From Acidobacteriota bacterium (GTDB taxonomy: Bacteria > Acidobacteriota > Blastocatellia > Pyrinomonadales > Pyrinomonadaceae), in assembly GCA_019239425.1 (NCBI GenBank), contig JAFAZX010000061.1:1-59690 (forward strand): DNA of 59,690 nt, read 5' to 3'. Shown here in pieces: positions 1 through 8,201 of this stretch; position 1 is the stretch's first letter, and each line of letters opens with the position of its first letter. The translations under genes were made by a program, and so were the position numbers. Below the pieces are notes generated by a model. The model was not told the DNA's origin. It did no database searches and saw only the letters and a list, made by a program, of their open reading frames with translations.

Positions 1-1
1 G

Positions 2-229
2 CAGCCGCCCTCGGCCGGGCAGACCACCTGCGGCAACGGCTCCTTCAACTTCAGCGTGAACGACGTCTCGCTCGACCCGGGCCAGACGGTCTCGCTGACC
101 GGCCAGATCACCGGCGCGCAGCAGTCGACGGTGCCCGAGCCGGCCACGATGTTGCTGCTCGGCACCGGGCTGACCGGCGTCGCCGGCCTCGCACGGCGCA
201 GGCGGAAGAGTGCCGGCCGCGAAGAGTAG
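2..229 (+). CDS. PEP-CTERM sorting-domain protein, C-terminal part (5' end outside window)
   Basis: Reading frame 2 is open from the window edge to a TAG at 227-229. It encodes the last 75 residues of an exported protein. The tail holds the PEP-CTERM signal: VPEPATM, then a hydrophobic stretch (LLLGTGLTGVAGLA), then the basic cluster RRRRK near the C terminus. In this family the signal directs the protein to a membrane exosortase (EpsH/XrtA type) that cleaves and anchors it at the cell surface. The part upstream of the signal is Gly/Ser/Thr-rich with no recognisable domain, so the function of the mature protein cannot be told. A strong hairpin terminator follows 47 bp after the stop. The PEP-CTERM call is certain; the product name is not. 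Confidence 0.85.
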   Translation, partial: QPPSAGQTTCGNGSFNFSVNDVSLDPGQTVSLTGQITGAQQSTVPEPATMLLLGTGLTGVAGLARRRRKSAGREE

Positions 230-270
230 GCTCAGAACTGTCACATACGTTCTGCCTTCCACCCGTCATA

Positions 271-323
271 AAAAGGAAGAAGGAGGCGTGCCCATTAAGA
301 TGAGCACGCCTCCTTCTTCTTCA
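271..323 (+). terminator. Strong hairpin terminator after the PEP-CTERM gene
   Basis: A perfect 16-bp stem (276-291 with 304-319) encloses a 12-nt loop. It is preceded by AAAAGG and followed by TTCTTCAA. It lies 47 bp after the PEP-CTERM stop codon and probably ends that transcript. Confidence 0.8.
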
Positions 324-343
324 ACCCGATTGGTGTAATACCG

Positions 344-543
344 ACTTGCAAATAGAAATAAGGCCGGCTCTTCGCCGGGAGCGCGGGCATCCCTGCCCGC
401 TAGCGTGCTTGAGCACGCTGACCGTCTTCCTCTTCACCTCGACCTTGGGCTGAAGCGCGTCGCCTCATTCGCGCCTGCGGCGCTCATGCGGGCAGGGATG
501 CCCGCGCTCCCGGCGAGGAGGGGCCTTATTTCTATTTGCAAGT
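344..543. repeat. 200-bp inverted-repeat element (MITE-like)
   Basis: Two arms of about 57 bp, 344-400 and 488-543, are inverted copies. The outer 22 bp (starting ACTTGCAAATAG) and the inner 27 bp match perfectly, separated by a short mismatched patch. The core between them carries a further small palindrome at about 402-419 (AGCGTGCT-TG-AGCACGCT). There is no transposase and no convincing reading frame inside; the 405-716 open frame only spans the right arm. No clear target-site duplication is visible. It resembles a non-autonomous miniature inverted-repeat element or a large REP-type structure. Confidence 0.65.
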
Positions 544-631
544 CAGTTAAGCGACCGTTCACAGGAAGCCCGGCCGCTTTGGGCCTGTATCAAGGGGCGC
601 GAGGGATTCTTCAGAGACCTGCCCTCGCAGA

Positions 632-671
632 CGAGGAGGCCCTACGCACCGCACTGCGTAGGGCCTCCTCG
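632..671. terminator. Perfect 17-bp hairpin, probable terminator
   Basis: CGAGGAGGCCCTACGCA (632-648) pairs perfectly with 655-671 across a 6-nt loop. It lies 134 bp past the stop of the minus-strand gene at 805-1095 and beyond the inverted-repeat element. It may end transcription from the right; the T-tract is poor. Confidence 0.6.
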
Positions 672-804
672 TGCTTCAATGGACGCGACCGGGACGCTAA
701 CGACCACCACTACTGAGACGACCGTCACGCCCGGCGGCGAAGAGCGGCTCGGCCTAATGAGACGTGTCCGCCGGCGAGCCCTTCGCTCTCTGCTCTAGAA
801 CCGT

Positions 805-1095
805 CTAGTAGGCGCGATGGCGGCGGCGCCACTGGCGCTTCTTGTGGTAGTGGTAGGCGGTGCCCCCGGCCGCGCCGGCCGCGCCGCCGACGAGCGCCCC
901 CTTCTTGCCGCCGATCAGCCCCCCGACCACGGCCCCCCCGACCGTGCCGATGCCGATGCGCTTGACCGCCTTCTTCGTGCCGCCCTGCGGATTGCGGTAA
1001 CGCCTCTGCGCCGAGGCCGGCGCGACCAACATGCCCAGCAGCAGGCAGGCAGTCAGCACGAACGAGACCAGCCTGAACCTCTTCAGCGATTGCAT
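805..1095 (-). CDS. Exported glycine-zipper protein
   Basis: A 96-residue protein. Residues 1-30 form a good Sec signal peptide (basic start, Leu-rich core, cleavage near ASAQ). The mature part carries a glycine zipper at about 46-80, with repeated GG/GxxxG steps (GIGTVGGAVVGGLIGG, then VGGAAGAAGG). It ends in a very basic tail (HKKRQWRRRHR). Glycine zippers of this kind pack into membranes and occur in small outer-membrane or periplasmic proteins. No catalytic residue is evident. The gene stands alone, with no operon partner on its strand. Fusion-free short length and the signal peptide support a real gene; the precise role is unknown. Confidence 0.75.
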   Translation of the reverse strand: MQSLKRFRLVSFVLTACLLLGMLVAPASAQRRYRNPQGGTKKAVKRIGIGTVGGAVVGGLIGGKKGALVGGAAGAAGGTAYHYHKKRQWRRRHRAY

Positions 1096-1361
1096 CCTCT
1101 TCTAGCCCTCCGTGTCGAAGTAAAGTGACCTGTACAGCGTCGCAATCATCATGCCAGCTATCGCCCTTAATAAAACTCTTGATGAATCTCGGACAGAAGG
1201 GCCGCCCGGCCCGCAGAAAGGCGTGTGAACGTGTAGTGAGAACGATGCAGCACTGTCCGATTTTCCAAACAACACGCGGGGCCGTCCGGTTGCCTCGCGG
1301 CGGGGGTTTCACCTAACATCGACCTCATAGTCACAACAGACGAACGACATGGAGGGTAGCT

Positions 1362-1805
1362 TTGCCATCCGCCGTCTTACTCTTTCAGGAGGCCGCGCAC
1401 GCCGCCGTCCGGCCGCCCGCCGAGGTGGGCGTCGAGGGCAACGTCGTCAACGCTGTGCTCTGGCTCAAGCTCGCCGTCGAGACCGTCGGCGCGCTCGTCA
1501 TCGGCCTCGGCATCGTCAACGCCGCCTACCTCTTCCTGCGCGCGCTCATCCCGCCGCAGGTCAAGAACTACAACCGCGTGCGCCTCACGCTGGCGCGCTA
1601 CCTCGCCCTCGCCCTCGAGTTCCAGCTCGGGGCCGACATCCTCTCGACGGCCGTCGCGCCCACCTGGGATCAGATCGGGAAGCTCGGGGCCATCGCCGTC
1701 ATCCGCACGGCTTTGAACTTCTTCCTCACGCGCGAGATGAGGGATGAGCGCGAGACGACCGAGCAGGAGGGCGAGAGCCCGCGCGACCTGCCGGCTGAAG
1801 GTTGA
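1362..1805 (+). CDS. DUF1622 family membrane protein
   Basis: A 147-residue protein read from a TTG codon at 1362, chosen because GGAGGG (1351-1356) sits 5 nt upstream. The ATG at 1349 is in another frame. It has hydrophobic segments at about 33-62 (LAVETVGALVIGLGIVNAAYLFLRALI) and about 80-100. A positively charged connector (KNYNRVRLTLARYLALALEFQLGADIL) is typical of the DUF1622 family, and the C-terminal tail is acidic and hydrophilic. Members are small inner-membrane proteins of unknown function. The next gene downstream is on the opposite strand, so it is probably transcribed alone. Confidence 0.8.
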   Translation: MPSAVLLFQEAAHAAVRPPAEVGVEGNVVNAVLWLKLAVETVGALVIGLGIVNAAYLFLRALIPPQVKNYNRVRLTLARYLALALEFQLGADILSTAVAPTWDQIGKLGAIAVIRTALNFFLTREMRDERETTEQEGESPRDLPAEG

Positions 1806-1884
1806 AGCGTGAGGGCCGGAAGGAGGGCTTGAAGTACGCGGGCCTTCCGCCCGAGGGCTTCCTGCGCGGGTCGTGACGCGCCCG

Positions 1885-2283
1885 TCAGGCACGCGGAGGC
1901 CGGCCGCGTTTAGTCAGCTTCTCCACCAGCACTTCGAGCCTCTTGAAGTCGATGGGCTTGCTGAGGTAGTGGTCGAAGCCCGCCGCCTCCGCCCCCTCCC
2001 TTGAGACCGCACGGTCGAAGGCGGTGACGGCGATGACGGGAAGGCTTGCGAACTCCTCCCGCGCGCGGATGCTTCGGATGGCCTCGTAGCCGTCCGCTAT
2101 CGGCATCGACAAGTCCATCACGACGAGCTGGGGACGGTGCTCGACGGCCTTCTCCAATGCCTCACGCCCGTCCGCCGCCTCGACGACGTTGTAACCCCAA
2201 CGCTCCAACATCCAGCGCACGACCACGCGCGTGTCCGCGTTGTCGTCCACCACCAGCACCGTAGGCTTGCTGCCGGCCTCCAT
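1885..2283 (-). CDS. Single-domain response regulator (receiver only)
   Basis: A stand-alone CheY-like receiver of 132 residues. The acidic pair DD is at 13-14, the phospho-acceptor is Asp57 in VVMDLSMP, a Thr follows in AVTAFD, and the conserved Lys is in LSKPIDF. No output domain follows, so it probably acts by protein contact or in a phosphorelay. The start at 2283 was chosen over a longer frame to 2370 because AAGGA lies just upstream and the extra 29 residues are not receiver-like. It follows the SDR gene on the same strand with a 53-bp gap. A related single receiver is encoded at 54347-54736; no kinase is adjacent here. Confidence 0.85.
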   Translation of the reverse strand: MEAGSKPTVLVVDDNADTRVVVRWMLERWGYNVVEAADGREALEKAVEHRPQLVVMDLSMPIADGYEAIRSIRAREEFASLPVIAVTAFDRAVSREGAEAAGFDHYLSKPIDFKRLEVLVEKLTKRGRPPRA

Positions 2284-2336
2284 AATCCTTCCCCCCGTCT
2301 CAACGTGCGCCGCCGCCGTTCCCCTCCGCGCCAACT

Positions 2337-3068
2337 TCATGTAAAAGAGACGCCCGTCAGCTCTTCGCACAGGCTTAAGAATCTCTCCTGCAAAGACGTG
2401 TCGTCGGCCTCGGGGTTATGGGGGCTCTCTTTTCGATGATGAAAATAACGGCCGCTGACCTTGGCCTTCTCGTCGTCGCTCACGGCGAGCCACACCTGCG
2501 TCTCGAATCCTTCTTGCAGGTCGTCGGGTGCGCCCCGCCCGCCCATCTTGGTGGGAACCCAACCGGGGTCGACCGCATTGGCGTAAACTTCGGGCCACCT
2601 CCGCGCCACCGCCATGCAGAGCATCAGCACGTGCAGCTTCGAGTCGGAGTAGGTGATGCGGCCGGCTTCGGTCTTGAAGCTTTCCAGTTTTGCGCGCCCC
2701 TGCAGATGCATGCCTGAACTCAGGTAGACCAAACGCTTCGGCCTTCGGATGAGGCACGTCAGGACGTAGGGCGCCAACGTGTTGACGGCGAATATCTCTT
2801 CCGCCGAAGCGTTATACACGCCCGCGTTATGAATGACCGCGTCGAACTCCCCGAGGGCGTTCACCTTTGAAGCCAACTGTTTCGTCTCGTCTACGGAGCC
2901 GAGGTCGGCCGTCAACACGCTTTCCGCGCCGGGCACTTTGTCCAGGGCTTCTCGTCCCCTCCTTTCGTTGCGCGCGTGAAGTACAACCTGGTGCCCACGG
3001 GCAATCAGTGCTTTCGCCGCCAACTGCCCGAGGCCGTCCGCCGAACCTGTGATGAATATTCTTGCCAT
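2337..3068 (-). CDS. SDR family NAD(P)-dependent oxidoreductase
   Basis: A short-chain dehydrogenase of 243 residues, a normal length for the family. The N-terminal Rossmann motif is TGSADGLG. NAG (in VIHNAGVY) supports the central sheet, Ser appears in YLSSGMH, and the YSDSK pair gives the catalytic Tyr and Lys. A PGWV motif follows, where the nicotinamide side is usually closed. It is the last gene of the same-strand run that begins with the aldehyde oxidoreductase genes, 24 bp after the cytidylyltransferase gene. Substrate is unknown. It may be co-transcribed with the molybdoenzyme or have its own role. Confidence 0.85.
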   Translation of the reverse strand: MARIFITGSADGLGQLAAKALIARGHQVVLHARNERRGREALDKVPGAESVLTADLGSVDETKQLASKVNALGEFDAVIHNAGVYNASAEEIFAVNTLAPYVLTCLIRRPKRLVYLSSGMHLQGRAKLESFKTEAGRITYSDSKLHVLMLCMAVARRWPEVYANAVDPGWVPTKMGGRGAPDDLQEGFETQVWLAVSDDEKAKVSGRYFHHRKESPHNPEADDTSLQERFLSLCEELTGVSFT

Positions 3069-3092
3069 CTGTCGAATTCGACTCCGTCAACG

Positions 3093-3719
3093 TCAAGCCC
3101 GCTCTCGCTCGACACCTTGTGCGGTCAGGCGCGAGAAATCTTCGGGGGTGTCCACGTCCACTTCGCCGCCCGGAAAGGGCAGGAAGTGGGCCTCCGGCGC
3201 ATGCCTCTTGATAACCTGCTTCGCGCCGGCCGCCCCTTCCAGCCGCGCCAGCTCGACGAAGAGGGACTTGGCGAACAACGCCGGCACGCCGAAGCTCCCG
3301 CCGTAGGCGGAGGCGACGACGGGCGCCCCGCCGGCGCGGTGTGCCGCGACGAGTTCGGAGATGACTTCGGCGTTGACGTGAGGCTGGTCGCACAGCAGGA
3401 GGACGGCCGCATCCGCACCGACGTCGGCGCCGGCTAAAGCCTCGACGCCCGCACGGACTGACGAAGCCATCCCGGTCTCCCAGAGTGGATTCAACACCTC
3501 CCGCACGTCGAGCCCCTCCAGCTCGCGCCCCGACGACTCGGCGTTCGCGCCCGTCACCACGACTACGGGGCGGCACCCCGCGCCGAGCGCGGCGAGGACG
3601 GCGCGCCGAAGCAGACTCTCGCCACCGTATCGAAGAGTCTGCTTCGGCCGCCCCATGCGGGACGACGCACCCGCCGCAAGGATTACGGCACCCACACTTT
3701 TCGAGTCGCTTTCGGCCAC
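3093..3719 (-). CDS. mocA: Molybdenum cofactor cytidylyltransferase (MocA-like)
   Basis: A 208-residue nucleotidyltransferase. The signature LAAGASSRMGRPKQ near the N terminus binds the nucleotide triphosphate, and LLLCDQPHV is the metal-binding motif of the MobA/MocA/IspD fold. MocA attaches CMP to the molybdenum cofactor to make the dinucleotide form (MCD) used by xanthine-oxidase-family enzymes, including PaoABC. Its place in the run paoA-paoB-paoC-xdhC-mocA fits this role better than MobA (guanylyl transfer), which serves the DMSO-reductase family. The distinction rests on context. A link with cofactor delivery by the neighbouring XdhC-type protein is expected from E. coli. Confidence 0.8.
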   Translation of the reverse strand: MAESDSKSVGAVILAAGASSRMGRPKQTLRYGGESLLRRAVLAALGAGCRPVVVVTGANAESSGRELEGLDVREVLNPLWETGMASSVRAGVEALAGADVGADAAVLLLCDQPHVNAEVISELVAAHRAGGAPVVASAYGGSFGVPALFAKSLFVELARLEGAAGAKQVIKRHAPEAHFLPFPGGEVDVDTPEDFSRLTAQGVERERA

Positions 3720-3761
3720 CCGGGAATCACCCTCCGCGTCAGCCTTGTCAGCCTTCGCCCC

Positions 3762-4973
3762 TTATGCCACCGCGGCCGGCAGGGCCTGCTCATCCGCCAG
3801 CGGAACGCCCTCGCCGTCACACGCACTCCCGTGGATGGAGCCGCGGCGCTCGCGCAAGCTACCGCCGCGCCGCCCGTCCAGAACAGCGCGCATCTCGGCG
3901 ATGATAGACAGGGCGATCTCCGCGGCCGAGTTCGCCCCGATGTCGAGACCGGCCGGCGCGTGAAGGCGTGAGAGGTCTTCCTCTGCGGGCCGGAACAAGT
4001 CTTCGCCCGCCGCCAGCTCGCGCAGCATCCTCTCGGTACGCTTGCGCGGCCCCATGACTCCGACATACAGGGCCGGGGACGCGAGCAGGAACCTGAGCAG
4101 TTCAAGGTCGTGCGAGTAGTTGTGCGACATCAGGAGCGCGAGCGTCCGCGGCGTGACGGTGACATGCGCGGCCACCTCTTCGGGGCGCGCGAGCGTGACG
4201 TGGTCGGCCGCGGCGAACCGCGCGCGGCTGGCGGGGCGTGCCTGCGGGTCTACGACCTCCGTCTGCCAGCCTAAGGATCGCGCCAGCTCGACGACCGGCA
4301 GCGCGTCGTGCCCCGCCCCGAAGACGACGAGCGGGACGGGCGGGAGGAGCGTCTCGACGAAGACTTTTACGCCGTCGCCATCCACCTCGAAGGCGTGAGC
4401 GCCGGACGCCGCGCCGCCGAAGAGGAGCGCCCGCACCTCGCCTTCGAGCACAGAGGCCGCCTCGCCGCTCAACTTCTCGCGGCCGACCTCGCCGCCGTCG
4501 TCGACGACGAGACGCGCCCCCGTTTCGATCCGGGCGGCGGCCAGGCCCGAAGGCGTGTGCCGGTAGACGGTCGCCACCGTCAAAGGTGTGGCGTCCGCCC
4601 GCGCCCCGCACGAACGCCTCAACGCCTCGACGTAGATTGAGCCGGGGGCGAGCGGCTCGACCAGCACGCGCACGACGCCGTTGCAGCCGAGCCCTAAGCC
4701 CCAGGCCATCTCTTCACCCGTCGAGGCCGTGTCGTACTCGACGAGCTTCGCCGTGCCGGACTTGATGACGTGCCTCGCGTGCTCCATCACGTCGCTCTCC
4801 AAGCAGCCGGCGCTGATGGTGCCGGTGCTCGCCCCGCCTTCGCAGACCAGCATCCGCGCGCCCGGCCGCCTGTATGAAGAGCCTTCGACGCTGACCACAG
4901 TCGCCAGCGCACACCGCTCGCCCGTGCGCGCAGCCGCGTCGAACGCTTCGACCAATGCTCTCACCTCGTTCAT
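3762..4973 (-). CDS. paoD: XdhC/PaoD-type molybdenum cofactor insertion chaperone
   Basis: A protein of 403 residues. The N-terminal XdhC/CoxI domain holds VVSVEGSSYRRPGARM and GCLESDV. The C-terminal Rossmann-like XdhC domain has VVFGAGHDALPVV at about 250 and the later motifs SHNYSHD and YVGVMGPRKRT. Family members bind molybdenum cofactor, help add the terminal sulfur and insert it into the large subunit. The open frame runs to 5330, but that overlaps paoC; the ATG at 4973 has GAGGGG upstream and begins 14 bp after the paoC stop. The C-terminal tail of about 30 residues is low-complexity. The name paoD is assigned from context and family, not from sequence identity. Confidence 0.83.
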   Translation of the reverse strand: MNEVRALVEAFDAAARTGERCALATVVSVEGSSYRRPGARMLVCEGGASTGTISAGCLESDVMEHARHVIKSGTAKLVEYDTASTGEEMAWGLGLGCNGVVRVLVEPLAPGSIYVEALRRSCGARADATPLTVATVYRHTPSGLAAARIETGARLVVDDGGEVGREKLSGEAASVLEGEVRALLFGGAASGAHAFEVDGDGVKVFVETLLPPVPLVVFGAGHDALPVVELARSLGWQTEVVDPQARPASRARFAAADHVTLARPEEVAAHVTVTPRTLALLMSHNYSHDLELLRFLLASPALYVGVMGPRKRTERMLRELAAGEDLFRPAEEDLSRLHAPAGLDIGANSAAEIALSIIAEMRAVLDGRRGGSLRERRGSIHGSACDGEGVPLADEQALPAAVA

Positions 4974-4987
4974 CGGCTCAACCCCCT

Positions 4988-7204
4988 CTACAGCAGCTTG
5001 TCCGGCGTGATGGGCAGCTCGCGCACGCGGCGGCCCGTGGCGTGGAAGACGGCGTTGGCGATGGCCGCCGGGATGCCGACCATCCCCAGCTCGCCCATGC
5101 CCTTGACGCCGAGCGGGTTCACGACCGTGTCGTCCTCCTCGACGAAGATGGTCTCGATCTCGTGAACGTCGGCGTTGACGGGGACGTGGTAGTGCTGAAG
5201 GTTCGGGTTCATGATGCGCCCGAACCGATGGTCGATCTCGGTCGCCTCGGTCAGCGCCATGCCGATGCCCCAGACGACGCCGCCGATCTCCTGGCTGTGC
5301 GAAGCCTTCGGGTTGATGATCTTGCCGCACGCCGTCACCTCGATGGCGCGCGTGACGCGCACGCGCCCGAGGTCGGGGTCAACCTTGACCTCGACGAACT
5401 GCGCGCCGTGCGCCATCGTCGCGTACTTCCGGCGCTCCTCCGACGGCCTCGACTCGAAGGTCTCCGTGACCTCCGCGAGGTTGTTCCGGCGCATGACCTC
5501 GGGGATTTGGACGGACTTCGAAGGGTCGCGCTTGAGCCGCAGGCGGCCGTCGAGCATCTCCACGTCCGCCGGGGCCGCCCCCTTCAGCGGCGAAGACTCA
5601 TCCTGATTCGCGAGCGCGAGCAACCTGGCGGCGACGGCGAGGGCCGCGCCGTGGACGGCCGAGCCGACGCTCGAAGTCGTCTGCGAGCCGCCCTGCGCGG
5701 GCGCGCGCGGGAAGTTCGTGTCGCCCAGCTCGAACTTCACCTGCTCGGGGCGGTTCCCCAAATACTCGGCGGCGATCATGGTCATCACCGTGTAGGTGCC
5801 GGGGCCGATGTCGCTGGTCGCGCTGGTGACGTGCGCCGTGCCGTCGGCGCGGTAAGTGATTTTGGCGCTGGCCGGACTCTGGAACGCGCCCCAGACGCCG
5901 GTCGCCGTCCCCCACCCGACGAGCAGCCGCCCGTCGCGCATCGAGCGCGGCTCCATCCTGCGCTCCTTCCACCCGAACTTCTCCGCGCCGAGCCGGTAGC
6001 ACTCCCTGAGCGCCTTGCTCGAAAACGGTCGCCCCGATTCGGGGTCGCGCTCGGCGTAGTTGATGAGCCTGAGTTCCAACGGGTCGATGTTAAGTTTGTA
6101 GGCCAGCTCGTCCATCGCGCACTCCAACGCGAACATCCCCGAGACCGCGCCGGGCGCGCGCATCCACGTCGGCGTCGGGAGGTCTACGGGGGCGATGAGC
6201 GTCGGCGCGAAGAGGTTCGGGCAGGCGTAGACCTGCCTGGTGAAGCCGGTCGTGTTGTCGCTGAACTCCTCGAAGGTGGAGGTGTTGTGCACGGCCGTGT
6301 GAATCATCGACGTGAGCTTGCCCGACCGTTCGGCCCCGAGCGCGATCTTCTGGATCGTGTAGGGGCGGTGGCCGTGGCCCGTGAACATCTGCGTGCGCGT
6401 GTAGACGACCTTGACCGGGCGCTTCAGCTCGCGCGCGGCCATGGCGGTGAGCGCAGGGTAGTAGTTCGGCCGCAAGGAAGAGCCGAAGGCCCCGCCGACG
6501 TAAGGAGAGACGACCGTGACGTTCGCCTCCGGCACGCCGAAGGTCGTGGCGAGGTGGCGGCGCACGGAGTAGACCTCCTGCGACTTGTCGAAGATGGTGA
6601 GCCTGTCGCCGTCCCACGCGGCGACGGCCGCGTGCGGTTCCATCGGGTTGTGGTGCTCCATGGCGATGCGGTACTCCGCCTCGACTTTCACGGCCGCCGT
6701 CTTCAACGCCTCTTCGGGGTTGCCGCGGGGTTTGGGCGGCGGCCCCTGCGAAGGCGACCGCGCGCTCTCGCGCACCGCTTCCGTGTCGGTGGTGTGCTTC
6801 TCGGCGTCGTACGTGGCCTTGACGAGCCGAGCGGCGTAGCGCGCCTGCTCGTAAGATTCGGCGACGACGAGCGCCACGGGCTGCGCGTTGAAGTAGATTC
6901 TGTCCGACTGGAGCGCGCGGAATGACTTGTCCTGCTCTCTGGCGTTGCGCGGCGGCGCGTACTCGGTGTTGGCCTTCGGCCCGAGCTTCGGCGTGTTCAG
7001 GTGCGTGAAGACGCGGACGACGCCGGGCGCGCGCTCGGCCTCGCTCGTGTCGATGGACTTAATCGTGCCCTTCGCCACGGAGCCGAGCACGATGAAGCCG
7101 TAGGCGAGGTTCGGCGCGCGGAACTCGGCCGCGTACTTCGCCCTGCCCGTCACCTTCGCCACGCCGTCGACGCGGCTCATCTCTTTCCCGATGTATCTCG
7201 GCAT
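4988..7204 (-). CDS. paoC: Aldehyde oxidoreductase, molybdopterin-binding subunit (PaoC/YagR-like)
   Basis: A 738-residue large subunit of the xanthine-oxidase family. The N-terminal hammerhead domain (SRVDGVAKVTGRAKYAAEF) is followed by the molybdopterin domains. Visible motifs include GGAFGSS, the glycine-rich QGGSQTTSSVGSAV, and GMGELG near the C terminus. Glu705 of that last motif is the expected catalytic base. In E. coli PaoABC oxidises a broad set of aromatic aldehydes to acids in the periplasm, with Mo-cytosine dinucleotide as cofactor. No signal peptide is present, as expected if it is exported bound to the Tat-tagged small subunit. The gene follows paoB by 10 bp. Confidence 0.88.
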   Translation of the reverse strand: MPRYIGKEMSRVDGVAKVTGRAKYAAEFRAPNLAYGFIVLGSVAKGTIKSIDTSEAERAPGVVRVFTHLNTPKLGPKANTEYAPPRNAREQDKSFRALQSDRIYFNAQPVALVVAESYEQARYAARLVKATYDAEKHTTDTEAVRESARSPSQGPPPKPRGNPEEALKTAAVKVEAEYRIAMEHHNPMEPHAAVAAWDGDRLTIFDKSQEVYSVRRHLATTFGVPEANVTVVSPYVGGAFGSSLRPNYYPALTAMAARELKRPVKVVYTRTQMFTGHGHRPYTIQKIALGAERSGKLTSMIHTAVHNTSTFEEFSDNTTGFTRQVYACPNLFAPTLIAPVDLPTPTWMRAPGAVSGMFALECAMDELAYKLNIDPLELRLINYAERDPESGRPFSSKALRECYRLGAEKFGWKERRMEPRSMRDGRLLVGWGTATGVWGAFQSPASAKITYRADGTAHVTSATSDIGPGTYTVMTMIAAEYLGNRPEQVKFELGDTNFPRAPAQGGSQTTSSVGSAVHGAALAVAARLLALANQDESSPLKGAAPADVEMLDGRLRLKRDPSKSVQIPEVMRRNNLAEVTETFESRPSEERRKYATMAHGAQFVEVKVDPDLGRVRVTRAIEVTACGKIINPKASHSQEIGGVVWGIGMALTEATEIDHRFGRIMNPNLQHYHVPVNADVHEIETIFVEEDDTVVNPLGVKGMGELGMVGIPAAIANAVFHATGRRVRELPITPDKLL

Positions 7205-7214
7205 AGTCTCCCCC

Positions 7215-8201
7215 TTAGACCAGGCGCGCGGCGCGCATCAACGCGCGCACGACGGCGCGCTTCCCCAGCTCGACCTTGTAGGCGTTGTGCGCGAGCGGCT
7301 TCGCGCCGGCGAGCGCGGCCTCGGCCGCACGCCGGAAGCTCTCCTCCGAGGCGGGCCTGCCCGCGAGCGCGGCCTCGGCCTCCGCGCTCCGCCAGGGCTT
7401 ATGCGCGACTCCGCCGAGCACGACGCGCGCCTGCCGCACGTTGCCGCCGTCGAGTTCGAGCGCGGCGGCCACCGCGACGAGCGCGAAGGCGTAGGAGGCG
7501 CGATCTCTGACCTTCAGGTAGTAAGAGTTCTTCGCGAAGTTAGACTTCGGCAGCTCGATGGCCGTGATGAGTTCGCCGTGCGCGAGGTTGTTATCCTTCT
7601 CCGGCGTGTCGCCCGGCAGGCGGTGAAAGTCGTTAACGGGTATCGTGCGTTCTTTACCGTTCGAGCCACGCACGCGCACGACGGCGTCGAGCGCGTAGAG
7701 CGCGTTCGCCATGTCGCCGGGGTAGGTCGCCACGCACTTGTCGCTCCAGCCGAAGATGGCGTGGATGCGGTTCAACCCTTCGAGCGCCCCGCAGCCCGTC
7801 CCCGGCTCGCGCTTGTTGCATGGCATCGCCGTGTCGTAGAAGTACTGGCACCGCGTCCGCTGCATCAGGTTCCCGCCGTTCGTCGCCATGTTCCGCAACT
7901 GCCCCGACGCGCCCGCGACGATGGCCTGCGTCAGCAGAGGGTAGTTCCGGCGAATCAAGGGATGATTGGCCGTGTCGGAGTTCTTCGCCAGCGCGCCGAT
8001 GGAGACGCCGCCGCGCGCTTCCTTAATCTCCGAGAGCTTCAGGCGGTTCACGTCGACCAGCTCGTTCGGGCGCTCCACGTCCTCCTTCATCAGGTCGAGG
8101 ATGTTGGTGCCGCCGGCGAGGAACTTCGCGTTCGGGTTCGCCGCGACCGCGCCGGCCGCGACCGCCGCGTCGCTCGCGCGCGTGTACTTAAACGGTCTCA
8201 T
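7215..8201 (-). CDS. paoB: Aldehyde oxidoreductase, FAD-binding subunit (PaoB/YagS-like)
   Basis: A 328-residue FAD-binding subunit of the PCMH/CO-dehydrogenase M type. The FAD loops are FLAGGTNILDLM at about 27-38 and TNGGNLMQRTRC at about 107-118. Cys118, Cys128 and Cys137 (CQYFYD...PCNKREPGTGC), perhaps with Cys156, match the insertion that in E. coli PaoB carries an extra [4Fe-4S] cluster, absent from most other family members. It passes electrons between the small and large subunits. The start overlaps the end of paoA by 14 bp, which suggests translational coupling. Identification is firm; the cluster is inferred from the cysteine pattern. Confidence 0.87.
   Translation of the reverse strand: MRPFKYTRASDAAVAAGAVAANPNAKFLAGGTNILDLMKEDVERPNELVDVNRLKLSEIKEARGGVSIGALAKNSDTANHPLIRRNYPLLTQAIVAGASGQLRNMATNGGNLMQRTRCQYFYDTAMPCNKREPGTGCGALEGLNRIHAIFGWSDKCVATYPGDMANALYALDAVVRVRGSNGKERTIPVNDFHRLPGDTPEKDNNLAHGELITAIELPKSNFAKNSYYLKVRDRASYAFALVAVAAALELDGGNVRQARVVLGGVAHKPWRSAEAEAALAGRPASEESFRRAAEAALAGAKPLAHNAYKVELGKRAVVRALMRAARLV

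Noticed and set aside
405..716. A 103-residue plus-strand frame running through the inverted-repeat element
   Set aside because: It is made of the repeat arm and a terminator hairpin, with no ribosome site and no domain.
1125..1316. A 63-residue plus-strand frame between the glycine-zipper and DUF1622 genes
   Set aside because: No ribosome site, no hydrophobic or domain feature, and composition similar to non-coding DNA around it.
4955..6925. A 656-residue plus-strand open frame opposite the paoC gene
   Set aside because: It is antisense to a clearly homologous gene, has Arg/Asp/Val-rich composition typical of GC-rich shadow frames, and no ribosome site or domain.
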